Source: a bacterium (GTDB lineage Bacteria > Actinomycetota > Thermoleophilia > Solirubrobacterales > 70-9). From it: a stretch of DNA of 33,993 nt. The notes under the pieces were generated by a model that made no database searches, had not been told where the DNA came from, and saw nothing but the letters and a program-made list of their open reading frames with translations. Shown one piece after another: positions 8,162 to 15,463 of this stretch; position 1 is the stretch's first letter; every line of letters begins with the position of its first letter. The DNA lies in assembly GCA_023251935.1 (NCBI GenBank), contig JAHEXV010000017.1, forward strand, positions 4,024-38,016, read 5' to 3'. Made by a program: the position numbers and the translations under genes.

Positions 8162-8665
8162 ATGCCGCCGGACATCGAAGATGGGGTGCTCGAGCGCGTC
8201 GCGGTCAACCGGCGGAAGCTGGTCAGGGACGTCTTACTCGGCACCGCCTTTGCGGTCCCAGCGATCGCCTCGTTCGACATGCGCTCGCTGACCGCGTTCG
8301 CCGCCAACTGCCTGGCCCCCAACCAGACCCTCCTGGCGCAGGACCAGAGATTCAGGATCAAGTACCTACAGTTCGACCAGCGTTCCTCCAACGGCGTGCT
8401 CAGGGTCAGGCTCGAGGTCCACGACGTGAACACGAACAAGAACGTCAGTTCCAGGGACCTCAAGGTGAAGCTGCGGAAGATCAAGCCGGAGCCGTCGGCG
8501 AACGTCGATCTCCCCCAGAAGTTCAGGTTCAACCGCGACGGCGGCCGCCACTACAAGCTCAGGCTCGACACCAGCCAATGGGCGCCGGGCAACTACCAGC
8601 TGTTCTTCACGGTCGGAGCCGATAAGACTCGCTTCAAGGTCTTCGCCGCGGTCGGAAACTGCTGA
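8162..8665 (+). CDS. Exported leader-bearing protein of unknown function
   Basis: Encodes 167 residues not recognised as a known family. The N-terminus reads like an export or recognition leader: NRRKLVRDVLLGTAFAVPAI then ASFDMRSLTAFAANC, that is, an RR pair, a hydrophobic stretch and a first cysteine at about residue 43. It is not a canonical lipobox (Asn at -1), and the Tat motif is imperfect. The mature part is a beta-rich domain of about 120 residues (FRIKYLQFDQ, LRVRLEVHDVN, HYKLRLDTSQWAPGNYQLFFTVG, TRFKVFAAV) resembling an Ig-like fold, ending in a cysteine (VGNC). It sits 37 bases after the pqqD-like gene and may be the substrate of that unit. Confidence 0.75.
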   Translation: MPPDIEDGVLERVAVNRRKLVRDVLLGTAFAVPAIASFDMRSLTAFAANCLAPNQTLLAQDQRFRIKYLQFDQRSSNGVLRVRLEVHDVNTNKNVSSRDLKVKLRKIKPEPSANVDLPQKFRFNRDGGRHYKLRLDTSQWAPGNYQLFFTVGADKTRFKVFAAVGNC

Positions 8666-8694
8666 GCGGCGGCCTATCCGCAACCACTCGCCGC

Positions 8695-9807
8695 GTGAGC
8701 ACACCGCTGCTCAGCGCGACCCTGATCGTTCGCGACGAGGAGCGCAATCTGCGCGAGTGCCTGGGCTCGGTCGACGGCGTGGCCGATGAGGTGGTGATCG
8801 TCGACACCGGCTCCACCGACGGCTCGATCGAGATCGCAGGAGAACTTGGAGCCCGGGTCGTCTCGCATCCCTGGCGGGGCGACTTCTCCGAGGCACGCAA
8901 CGTCGCGCTCGAAGCGGCACGGGGCGAGTGGATCCTCTACCTCGATGCCGACGAACGCCTTCGTCCCGTCGATCGCGGTGGGGTCTCCGGGCAGCTTCGC
9001 GGCGCGCGCGAGACCGCGTTTCGCATCCTCCTGCACCCGTTCGCCGGCGCGACGCCGTTCTTCGAGTACCGGTTGTGGCGAGCCGATCCCGAGATCCGCT
9101 TCCGGGGCGCGATCCACGAGCAGGTCGTGGACGACATCCATCGTGTGGCGGCGCGCGACGGGCGGCCGGTCTCCGACTGGGGGGACCTCGAGCTCGACCA
9201 CCTCGGGTACGAGGGCGACCAGGCGTCCAAGCACCGTCGCAACCTGCCCTTGCTGCGGCGCCAGCTCGACGCCGACCCGAACAACATCTTCAACTGGAAC
9301 CACCTGGCTCGTGTGCTGATCGCCGTCGGCGACCCCGCGGGGGCGGAGCAGGCGCTGGAGGAGGCTGTGGCGCTTGCGCGGGTCGAGGGCTCGCCCGCCA
9401 GCCACAGCAGCCTCGCATGGGGCGACCTGGTTCGGCTGCGGCATGACCGCGGCGCCGACGTCACATCGCTGCTCGCCGAGGGCAAGGCTCGCTGGCCGGA
9501 GAACTGGCTGCTCGTCTGGATCGAGGGCAACATCCTGCTCGACACCGGGATGCTCGAGGAAGGCGCGGCGTGCTTCGAGCGCTTGCTCGCTGTCGACGTC
9601 GCCATTCTCCCCGAGCAGGGCGTCGCCTACGATGGCCGCCTTTTTGGGTCGTTCGCGTACTCCTCGCTGGGCCTTGCTCTTTTTCGCCTGGGGCGCTACG
9701 AGGAGGCGGCCGAGGCCTACGCCGCCGCCAGCCTCTTGGAGCCCGACTGCTCCGAGCATGCCGCCAAACAAGCCCTCGCCGAGGCCCGCGCGCGAGCCAC
9801 GCCGTGA
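8695..9807 (+). CDS. GT2-family glycosyltransferase with C-terminal TPR repeats
   Basis: Encodes 370 residues from a GTG. The N-terminal GT2 domain shows LSATLIVRDEERNLRECLGS, VDTGSTDGS (36-44) and the DxD motif LYLDADERL (Asp84, Asp86); HEQVVDDIHRVA is a later conserved part of this subfamily. From about residue 215 the protein is alpha-helical with TPR-like repeats (NHLARVLIAVGDPAGAEQALEEAV; SLGLALFRLGRYEEAAEAYAAAS). GT2-TPR fusions of the SunS/WaaE type are known, and SunS-like members glycosylate peptides; that this one does so is only an inference from the neighbouring PqqD-like and exported proteins. It is 29 bases after the exported-protein gene and is probably the last cistron of the unit. 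Confidence 0.88.
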   Translation: MSTPLLSATLIVRDEERNLRECLGSVDGVADEVVIVDTGSTDGSIEIAGELGARVVSHPWRGDFSEARNVALEAARGEWILYLDADERLRPVDRGGVSGQLRGARETAFRILLHPFAGATPFFEYRLWRADPEIRFRGAIHEQVVDDIHRVAARDGRPVSDWGDLELDHLGYEGDQASKHRRNLPLLRRQLDADPNNIFNWNHLARVLIAVGDPAGAEQALEEAVALARVEGSPASHSSLAWGDLVRLRHDRGADVTSLLAEGKARWPENWLLVWIEGNILLDTGMLEEGAACFERLLAVDVAILPEQGVAYDGRLFGSFAYSSLGLALFRLGRYEEAAEAYAAASLLEPDCSEHAAKQALAEARARATP

Positions 9808-10059
9808 TCCCCGAGAGCGGGGCGGTACTCAACCTGGAAACCTTGGCTCCGCGGACACACGAAAGACCGCAGCGCTTCACAGCGAGACGTGCTGGTTCGA
9901 AACCGGCCTTCCTCTGGTCATCGACCACCGGACGACCACCGCAGGTTGATTTCGTGGTACCAGCCGTGGTACCGAACTGAGCGAAGCTCAGCTGATCTGG
10001 GAGCAACTCGGCGCGCCTGAGCGAACACCAGAGGAGCTGGCAGAACGCGCTCGGGGCTT
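9808..10059. other. Gene-free stretch with tRNA-like debris
   Basis: No coding sequence is supported here. It contains one tRNA-like T-arm (GCTGG-TTCGAAA-CCGGC, 9891-9907) without matching acceptor or D-arm, two GGTACC palindromes near 9957 and 9968, and a small hairpin CTGAGC-GAA-GCTCAG (9977-9991). It leads into the tRNA fragment at 10060. The debris fits an old integration junction. Confidence 0.4.
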
Positions 10060-10101
10060 CTCATAACCCGGAGGTCGCAGGTTCAAACCCTGCCCCCGCT
10101 A
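10060..10101 (+). pseudogene. 3' half of an initiator-type tRNA (CAT anticodon)
   Basis: From the anticodon loop onward this is a good tRNA 3' half: loop CTCATAA (anticodon CAT), stem CCCGG, variable region AGGTC, T-arm GCAGG-TTCAAAC-CCTGC, acceptor strand CCCCGCT and discriminator A. The expected 5' parts (acceptor AGCGGGG, D-arm, perfect CCGGG stem) are absent upstream; only an offset CGGGG remains. It therefore resembles a tRNA-fMet truncated from its 5' side, the usual product of site-specific integration into a tRNA 3' end. A hairpin follows immediately, as behind a real tRNA gene. Confidence 0.6.
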
Positions 10102-10107
10102 CTCGCC

Positions 10108-10135
10108 AAGAAGCCCGCTATCCAAGCGGTTTCTT
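10108..10135 (+). terminator. Hairpin terminator behind the tRNA fragment
   Basis: The stem AAGAA..CCGCT pairs with AGCGG.TTCTT around a short loop, with a 2:1 internal bulge. The T-rich 3' arm resembles terminators that follow tRNA genes in Actinobacteria. It also lies 37 bases beyond the stop of the minus-strand propeller gene. Confidence 0.45.
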
Positions 10136-10172
10136 GCGCTCAGACCAGATCGCGCCCGATCTGAGGCGCACA

Positions 10173-11261
10173 CTAGCCCTTGATCTTGAACGTCTTCTTG
10201 GCCGGAGTCGGGTCGAGTGCGTTCTGCGGGCTCTTGGCCTGGACCTGGAAGGTGTGCCTGCCCCTCTTCAGGTGCTTGTAGGTCTTCGGCGAGCTGCACG
10301 CGCCGTAGACCTTGTCGTCCCGCCTGCAGCGGAAGGTCGAGCCGGCCTCCGATGAGGAGAACCTGAATGTCGCCTTGCGCCGCTTGGTCCGGATCCTCGC
10401 CGAATCGATCCTGGTCTCCGGCGCCTGGAGCGAGTCCACCGCCACGCCACAGATCTGATCGCCGCCCGTGTGGATGAAGCTCTCCTTCACGCCGGTGCTG
10501 TCCGTTCTCGCCCGTCCGATCGTGTTCGTGCCCGCATTCGCCCAGTACAGGTGGGAGGACTTCACCGCCACTCCGCATGGTGTGCTGGCATCCCCGATGG
10601 TGCTCGCGTCGGCGCCCATGCCGGTGCTCGTGTTCGCGCGCCCGATGTTGGTCCCTCCGCCGAAGAACCCGCTGTCGGCCCAGAAGATGTTGGCGGTGTT
10701 GATCGCGACGCCGCAGGGGAACGCGATCCCCGGAATGGTTACCCAGTTCTGCGTCACGTTGTCGCCACCGAAGCTCGCACGCCCAATCAACGATGGCGTG
10801 CCCGAGTCCTCCGCCCAATACACATGACCGCTGTCAACCGCCACGCCGCACGGCGTTGTGGTCGGGATCAGGTTCCGCTGGCGACTCGAGCCGTTGAGGT
10901 TGGCGCGGCCCACCGCGCTGTCGCTGATGCTCGACCAGAAGATGTAGGACCCGGTGACCGCGACCCCCGAGGGCTCGGGCACGCTGATGAAGTGGTTGTT
11001 CACCCCGCTGCCGTCGAGGTTGGCGCGGCCGATCGAGTTGCCGTTCTGGTTGGCCCAGTAGAGGTGGGCCGAGTTCACCGCGACCGCGAAGGGGAGACTG
11101 CCGGTGGCGATGAAGTGATTGTCGACACCGCTGCCGTCGTTGTTGGCGCGGCCGATCTTGGCGTCCTGCGAGCTGGCCCAGTAGATGAACGCGTGGGCGC
11201 TTGGGACGAGCAGCAGCACGAGCACGCTACTGAGGGTGATCAGGAGCCCGACGCGTTTCAT
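10173..11261 (-). CDS. Secreted YWTD-like beta-propeller with C-terminal Ig-like module
   Basis: Encodes 362 residues from the ATG at 11261, chosen because a clean signal peptide follows (MKRVGLLITLSSVLVLLLVP, then SAHA|F). Six repeats of about 41-46 residues follow, each with a YWA or FWA strand, an IGRANxDGSGV turn and a GVAV strand; this is the pattern of LDL-receptor YWTD-type propellers. The C-terminal 80 residues (TFRFSSSEAGSTFRCRRD to DPTPAKKTFKIKG) form the same two-cysteine module found at the corresponding place in the NHL protein at 3659. It is probably extracellular and structural or ligand-binding; no catalytic residues are evident. Confidence 0.85.
   Translation of the reverse strand: MKRVGLLITLSSVLVLLLVPSAHAFIYWASSQDAKIGRANNDGSGVDNHFIATGSLPFAVAVNSAHLYWANQNGNSIGRANLDGSGVNNHFISVPEPSGVAVTGSYIFWSSISDSAVGRANLNGSSRQRNLIPTTTPCGVAVDSGHVYWAEDSGTPSLIGRASFGGDNVTQNWVTIPGIAFPCGVAINTANIFWADSGFFGGGTNIGRANTSTGMGADASTIGDASTPCGVAVKSSHLYWANAGTNTIGRARTDSTGVKESFIHTGGDQICGVAVDSLQAPETRIDSARIRTKRRKATFRFSSSEAGSTFRCRRDDKVYGACSSPKTYKHLKRGRHTFQVQAKSPQNALDPTPAKKTFKIKG
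10431..11183 (-). repeat. Six in-frame propeller repeats
   Basis: Repeats of roughly 41-46 codons each encode YWA...IGRAN.DGSGV...GVAV. Spacing varies because of short loop insertions, notably a glycine run (GFFGGGTNIGRAN) in the fifth repeat, so the copies are older and more diverged than the NHL repeats at 4487-5305. Confidence 0.75.
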
Positions 11262-11627
11262 GGCTGTTAACGCCTCACGCGCCTCAGCCACGCGGTCTTG
11301 CGGTTGAGCTGACGGTGCTCGCGCTGTAAGTGGCTTCACGTCGACCTTCGCGTTGGCAGCTCGCCGCGGGTGGCCGTGGCGTCGACGGGACCCTTCATCC
11401 ATCCGACATCGATCTACGCCCCGATCCCCACACGCGCAATATCGACATTCGGCTCGCCGCCCTTGATCCCTGTAGGCGGTACCCGGCGACCTCGGTTCTC
11501 AGGCATAGGACGCTTGGGATCGCCACGGCCCTGCGCGCACCCAGGTTTCGTCCTGCGACTCGAGACGGCCTCGCCGGCGTGTTGCTCGAGCAGGGCGCGC
11601 ATCTAGCTCCAGGCGTAAGAGGGGCGA
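11262..11627. other. Non-coding stretch upstream of the DUF899 fragment
   Basis: About 365 bases hold no reading frame with a recognisable domain on either strand. The missing N-terminal half of DUF899 is not detectable here in any frame, so that half appears lost rather than frameshifted. I see no clear promoter for the minus-strand propeller gene. Confidence 0.4.
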
Positions 11628-11990
11628 ATGGGGTGGAGCTTCGACCGTGTCTCCACTCACGGCAGCGACTTCAACTTCGACTTTGGGTTCTCGCACACCG
11701 AGGAGGAGGAGGTGCGCTCGTTCCTGGAGGACGGAGCGCCTCCGGTGATCAGCAATGTCGCGGCTGCGAGCGGGACGGACCTGGCGGGATACATGGCGGA
11801 GGGCCCAGGTCTGAGCGCGTTCGCGCTCTCCGACGGCGTCGTCTACCACACCTACGCGCCCACCAATCGCGGGCTGGAGCCGACGATGGGCTACTACGGC
11901 CTGCTGGGGAGAAACGAGGGCGACCCGCCAGAGTTCTGGTTCCGACGCCACGACGAGTACGAGGACGCCGGCGCCGGACGGGGGGAATGA
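11628..11990 (+). pseudogene. DUF899 protein, C-terminal half only
   Basis: Encodes 120 residues that match from memory the C-terminal half of DUF899 (thioredoxin-like) proteins: GWSFDRVSTHGSDFNFDFGFS, LSAFALSDGVVYHTYAP, then GYYGLL and WFRRHDEYED. Family members are about 220-250 residues, with an N-terminal thioredoxin-like half carrying the FMFGPDW and CxxC-type region. Here that half is absent, and an in-frame TAA lies ten bases before the ATG. A purine-rich AGAGGGG does precede the ATG, so a short product could still be made. It is best treated as a truncated gene, consistent with the mosaic structure of the region. Confidence 0.65.
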
Positions 11991-12185
11991 GTCCCGAGAG
12001 AGTCGCTTGCTGTGCGCAACAGCGTTCCGTACCGCCGACGACACTGCCGTTTCCGCGTGAAGGAGGAGCTCTATTCGGCCTAATAGCCAGGGGCCGAGAA
12101 CTACTCGCCAGGGCGAGAAGGGGGTGCCTGAGAGTCACGCCGCCAGGCGTACTCGCTCGACAATCCGTGCGTCGTAGCGAGAAAC

Positions 12186-12204
12186 AAATCGGCCCCCGCT
12201 ACTC
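12186..12204 (+). repeat. Copy 2 of tRNA-3'-end-like repeat (GCCCCCGCTACTC)
   Basis: The 13-base string GCCCCCGCTACTC is identical to the acceptor end of the tRNA-fMet fragment at 10092-10104 and recurs at 15451. The preceding AAATCG also resembles the 3' side of a T-loop (compare CAAATCC in many tRNAs), so this is probably a shorter relic of the same tRNA end. A terminator hairpin lies 22 bases downstream. Confidence 0.45.
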
Positions 12205-12225
12205 CCAGAATCCGTATGACCAAAG

Positions 12226-12250
12226 CGCCCTCCCGGAGCGGAGGGCGTTT
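12226..12250 (+). terminator. Hairpin terminator
   Basis: CGCCCTCC (12226-12233) pairs perfectly with GGAGGGCG (12240-12247) and is followed by TTT; AAA lies just before the left arm. An 8-bp GC stem with a short U-run fits an intrinsic terminator, and it follows the tRNA-3'-like repeat just as the hairpin at 10108 follows the tRNA fragment. Confidence 0.5.
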
Positions 12251-12308
12251 GTCGTTCGGGGGCTCATGGATCACGGGGAATCGGCCGATGTGAAGCAACG
12301 AACCAAGC

Positions 12309-13979
12309 ATGGTCCGCGCACCTACCACCGCTTTGCGGCAGCCCGAGGCCCCCCGCAGCCTCCTCGCCAACGGACTAGCGGGCGGCAACGGCTCCGCCCT
12401 GGTCCAACCGCGGCCCTCGCTCGGCAGCCTGCAGCGTGTCAAGCACGGCCGAGTTACCTTGCTGCGGGCGACGATCGACTTCCTGGGCGCCTCGGCGGCA
12501 CTTGCGGCCGTCATGTTGCAGAGCGGCTTGCCGGCGTGGCCGGCGATCCCGCTCGCCCCGCTCCTCCTGGTCGGGCTCTCCCAGGTCCTGGGCCTCTACG
12601 GGTCGTCGGACCACCTCGTGAACCGAACGGCTGATCTCGACGGCCGGCCGCTTACAGGTCGGCTCCTGACGACCGCGCTATTCGCCTGGACGGCGTCCCT
12701 GCTGGTCGCCAGCCACGGTCCCGTGCTTGGGGTGATCGGGCAGCTGGCGCTCTGGATCTTGGCGTTCACGCTCGGCTCGCTGGGGAGCGCGGCAGTCGCT
12801 CCAGTCGCCCGTCGGATCGAACACGTCGAGCGGTGGTTGGTGGTGGGCGACACCGAGACCGTGGAGAGGCTCAAGGCGTATGAGCCCCTGCGTGCCCATG
12901 CCAGGATCGTGCACAGCGTTCCGCCGCCCGGCCCGACCTCCGTCCCGCCGGCCGATCGCGAGTCGGTCCTACGGATGGTGGATGACAACGGAGCAGATCG
13001 CGTCGTGATCGCCGCCCGAAGCCTGGACGACAACGGCCTGGTGGCAATGATCAAGACGTTCCGCTCGCTCGGGGTGCCGGTCAGCCTGCTGCCACGCCCG
13101 CTGGACCTTCTTGAGGCTCCTGCGGCGGTGCCCGTTCGGCTCGGCGGAGTCCCCCTGATCCAAGTCAAGTCTCTCGCCGCCCAGGGACGGCCCCCTTACC
13201 GAGGCCCCGATCGTCGCCGCGACCGGCGGACACGAGTCAGCGTGGTGATCCCCGCCCTCAACGAAGCCGACAACATCGCCCACGTCCTCGAGCGTTTTCC
13301 CGAGGACCTGCACGAGGTGATCCTGGTCGACGGCAACTCGCGCGATCGCACCGTCGAGGTCGCGAGGCAGGCACGCCCCGAGATCCGCGTTGTCACCCAG
13401 CCCGGAATCGGCAAGGGCGATGCGCTACGCGCCGGCTTCGCCGCGGTGACCGGAAATCTGATCGTGATGATCGATGCCGACGGCTCTGCAGATCCCGCCG
13501 AGATCCCGCGCTTTGTGGCGGCGCTTGAAGCGGGGGCCGACTTCGCCAAGGGGTCGCGCTTCCTCCCTGGCGCGGGCAGCGCCGACATAACGAAGGTTCG
13601 CCGACTGGGGAACTACTGCCTCAGTGGCGTCGTCAATCTGCTCTACCGCACCCACTTCTCCGACCTCTGCTACGGCTACAACGCCTTCTGGGCTCGGTGC
13701 CTGCCGTTCATCTCGCTCGACGTAGCCGGATTCGAGGTCGAGACTCTGATCAACCTGCGCGTGGCCAACGCGGGTATGAGGATCTCGGAGGTACCCAGCT
13801 ACGAGGCCGACCGCCTCTCCGGCGAGACCCACCTCAAGACCTTCCGCGACGGCTTCCGGGTGCTGTTCACGGTTTTCGGGGAGTGGGGACACCAGCACGC
13901 CCCGACCCACCGAGGAGACAGGAAGGCGCGAAATGCGGAGCATCCGGCCCGCCGGCAGGACCCCGTAACGGCCGGGTGA
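12309..13979 (+). CDS. Chimeric membrane protein: glycosylphosphotransferase-like N-terminus fused to GT2
   Basis: Encodes 556 residues in three parts. Residues 50-165 contain about four membrane helices. Residues 172-290 form a Rossmann-like domain (WLVVGDTETVERL, DRVVIAARSLDD, VPVSLLPRPLDLLE, RLGGVPLIQV) as in the N-terminal half of WbaP/CpsE-type polyprenyl glycosylphosphotransferases. After an Arg-rich linker (PPYRGPDRRRDRRTR), residues 308-530 are a GT2 domain (VSVVIPALNEADNI, LVDGNSRDRT, GKGDALRAG, and DxD at IDADGSADP, Asp389/Asp391), like DPM/GtrB-type enzymes. The usual phosphotransferase domain is absent and GT2 replaces it. It probably transfers a sugar to a lipid carrier at the inner membrane face; donor unknown. 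Confidence 0.85.
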   Translation: MVRAPTTALRQPEAPRSLLANGLAGGNGSALVQPRPSLGSLQRVKHGRVTLLRATIDFLGASAALAAVMLQSGLPAWPAIPLAPLLLVGLSQVLGLYGSSDHLVNRTADLDGRPLTGRLLTTALFAWTASLLVASHGPVLGVIGQLALWILAFTLGSLGSAAVAPVARRIEHVERWLVVGDTETVERLKAYEPLRAHARIVHSVPPPGPTSVPPADRESVLRMVDDNGADRVVIAARSLDDNGLVAMIKTFRSLGVPVSLLPRPLDLLEAPAAVPVRLGGVPLIQVKSLAAQGRPPYRGPDRRRDRRTRVSVVIPALNEADNIAHVLERFPEDLHEVILVDGNSRDRTVEVARQARPEIRVVTQPGIGKGDALRAGFAAVTGNLIVMIDADGSADPAEIPRFVAALEAGADFAKGSRFLPGAGSADITKVRRLGNYCLSGVVNLLYRTHFSDLCYGYNAFWARCLPFISLDVAGFEVETLINLRVANAGMRISEVPSYEADRLSGETHLKTFRDGFRVLFTVFGEWGHQHAPTHRGDRKARNAEHPARRQDPVTAG

Positions 13980-14082
13980 CTTGAGCCTCGGCGCCCGCGC
14001 CCCGCTCGGCTTTCTCAGGGGATCGGCGTGATGGTGGGCTCAGCATCGAAGAGCAGGGTTGCGTGGTCGGCGCGCTCCTCGC

Positions 14083-15345
14083 CTAGTGCGGCGGCAGCTT
14101 CGACTTGTAGAAGGCGAGCACCTCGGGCTCTGACGCGGCGACGATCCCTCCGTGGTTGACACCCGGGTAGACGCTGTAGGTGACGTTGTCTCCGGCGCCG
14201 TTCAGTTGATTCACGAGCAGATCGGTGAACTGCTTGAACACGGTCGTGTCGGCATCGCCCTGGGCGACGAGCACCGGGGCCGTCGTCGTCACCGCAGGGT
14301 TCTGCCTGGCCAGGACCTTGAACAGCGCCGTGGTGTCGGCTCCGGAGCGGACCATCGTGGAGGGGGCGATGCCCCCGAGCCTGCTCGGCGCGCTCAGGTC
14401 CGAGAGGCAGAGCTGGTTGACAAGGGGGTAGTAGGCGAGCACCTGGTCGGAGAGGAGCGCGCTGGCATAGATCGGCGCCGACGGTGCCGAGGCGATCGTC
14501 GCGCCCTTGACGATCAGGGTCGCGAGCGCGGTGAGGCTGCTGGGCGAGGTCAGCGCCGGCAGCAGCGACGCCTGTTCCTTCAGATGCGAGGCTGGGGCGT
14601 AGGAGACCGTTCCGCGCAACGCCAGGTCGGGCACGTAGCCGTTCGCTTCTCCGGCGGCGAACAGCGCCGCGTGGCCACCCTGCGAGTGGCCGGAGATCAG
14701 AAATCGCTTGCCGATGCTTGGGTCCAGCTCGCGTGCGGCGCGGACGATGTCGAGAACGCTGCGGCCCTCGGTTGCGCCGATCAGGTAGGCGTGCGGCGCC
14801 GGTGTCCCGAGGCCCTCGTAGTCGGTGCGGACGACCGCGTAGCCGGCGGCGAGCCAGGCGTTCAGCTGCGGATCCACGTAGGAGATGTATGCCTGGGCCG
14901 GATCGCCCTCGTGATTGCGAGACGGCGCGCAGACGTCGGCGATGCCGGTGGTCCCGTGGGCGTAGCTGATTACGGGCCAGCCGCCCTTCGGCGGCTTGCC
15001 CTTGGGGACGCTGACGGAGCCCGAGACGGCGGTCGGCTTGCCCCCCGGAGCGAGCGAGGTGTAGAGGACGAGCTTGGTCGAGGCGGCGTTCGCCAGCGGC
15101 ACCAGCCCGCCGGCATTGCGCGCCCAGATCAGGGTGCCGTGACCGTCCGGAAGGCTCCTCGGAGGGTGGTAGAAGGCGAGCCCGGAGGGGCCGGTGCGGA
15201 CCATCGCGGCGGCGGTGTTGGCGGCCAGAAGGGCGATCGCGGCGACGCCGGCCATGACGGCGGCGAGCACTCGTGTCCGAAGAAGGTGGGCGCGTCGGGC
15301 GGTCAAGCTCTCCCGTCCCACCTCGTGAGCATCGTCTGCGCCCAT
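14083..15345 (-). CDS. Secreted lipase/esterase, alpha/beta hydrolase (secretory-lipase type)
   Basis: Encodes 420 residues. The ATG at 15345 is preferred because GGAGGAG sits five bases upstream; longer starts would place that site inside the gene. An N-terminal membrane-spanning signal (LLRTRVLAAVMAGVAAIALL) suggests export. The catalytic triad can be read: nucleophile Ser221 in GHSQGGH, Asp364 or Asp366 in VAQGDADTTV, and His398 in GVNHGG. The YAHGTTG segment near 130 supplies the oxyanion region, and DYEGLGTP is typical of fungal/actinobacterial LIP-type secretory lipases. It likely hydrolyses esters outside the cell; the substrate is unknown. It is convergent with the chimeric glycosyltransferase. 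Confidence 0.88.
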   Translation of the reverse strand: MGADDAHEVGRESLTARRAHLLRTRVLAAVMAGVAAIALLAANTAAAMVRTGPSGLAFYHPPRSLPDGHGTLIWARNAGGLVPLANAASTKLVLYTSLAPGGKPTAVSGSVSVPKGKPPKGGWPVISYAHGTTGIADVCAPSRNHEGDPAQAYISYVDPQLNAWLAAGYAVVRTDYEGLGTPAPHAYLIGATEGRSVLDIVRAARELDPSIGKRFLISGHSQGGHAALFAAGEANGYVPDLALRGTVSYAPASHLKEQASLLPALTSPSSLTALATLIVKGATIASAPSAPIYASALLSDQVLAYYPLVNQLCLSDLSAPSRLGGIAPSTMVRSGADTTALFKVLARQNPAVTTTAPVLVAQGDADTTVFKQFTDLLVNQLNGAGDNVTYSVYPGVNHGGIVAASEPEVLAFYKSKLPPH

Positions 15346-15442
15346 CAACTCCTCCATGGTCCATCCAGCGTGTCGCGCCAACTCGCAGCCCGCTCCGCCT
15401 TGTCGGGGCCGCGCACGGGCAGTCTATAGACCGCCGGCAACC

Positions 15443-15463
15443 ACAATCGGGCCCCCGCTACTC
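15443..15463 (+). repeat. Copy 3 of tRNA-3'-end-like repeat, overlapping a stop codon
   Basis: CAATCGG followed by GCCCCCGCTACTC repeats the 12186-12204 element with one extra G, and shares its last 13 bases with the tRNA fragment at 10092. Its CTA provides, on the minus strand, the TAG stop of the cyclase gene ending at 15458. The overlap could be chance or could mean that an integration event created the present gene end. Confidence 0.4.

Noticed and set aside
9871-9915. Possible tRNA around the T-arm GCTGG-TTCGAAA-CCGGC
   Set aside because: The T-arm pairs, but no acceptor strand pairing with the following CTTCCTC and no D-arm or proper anticodon arm is found upstream. It is treated as debris only.
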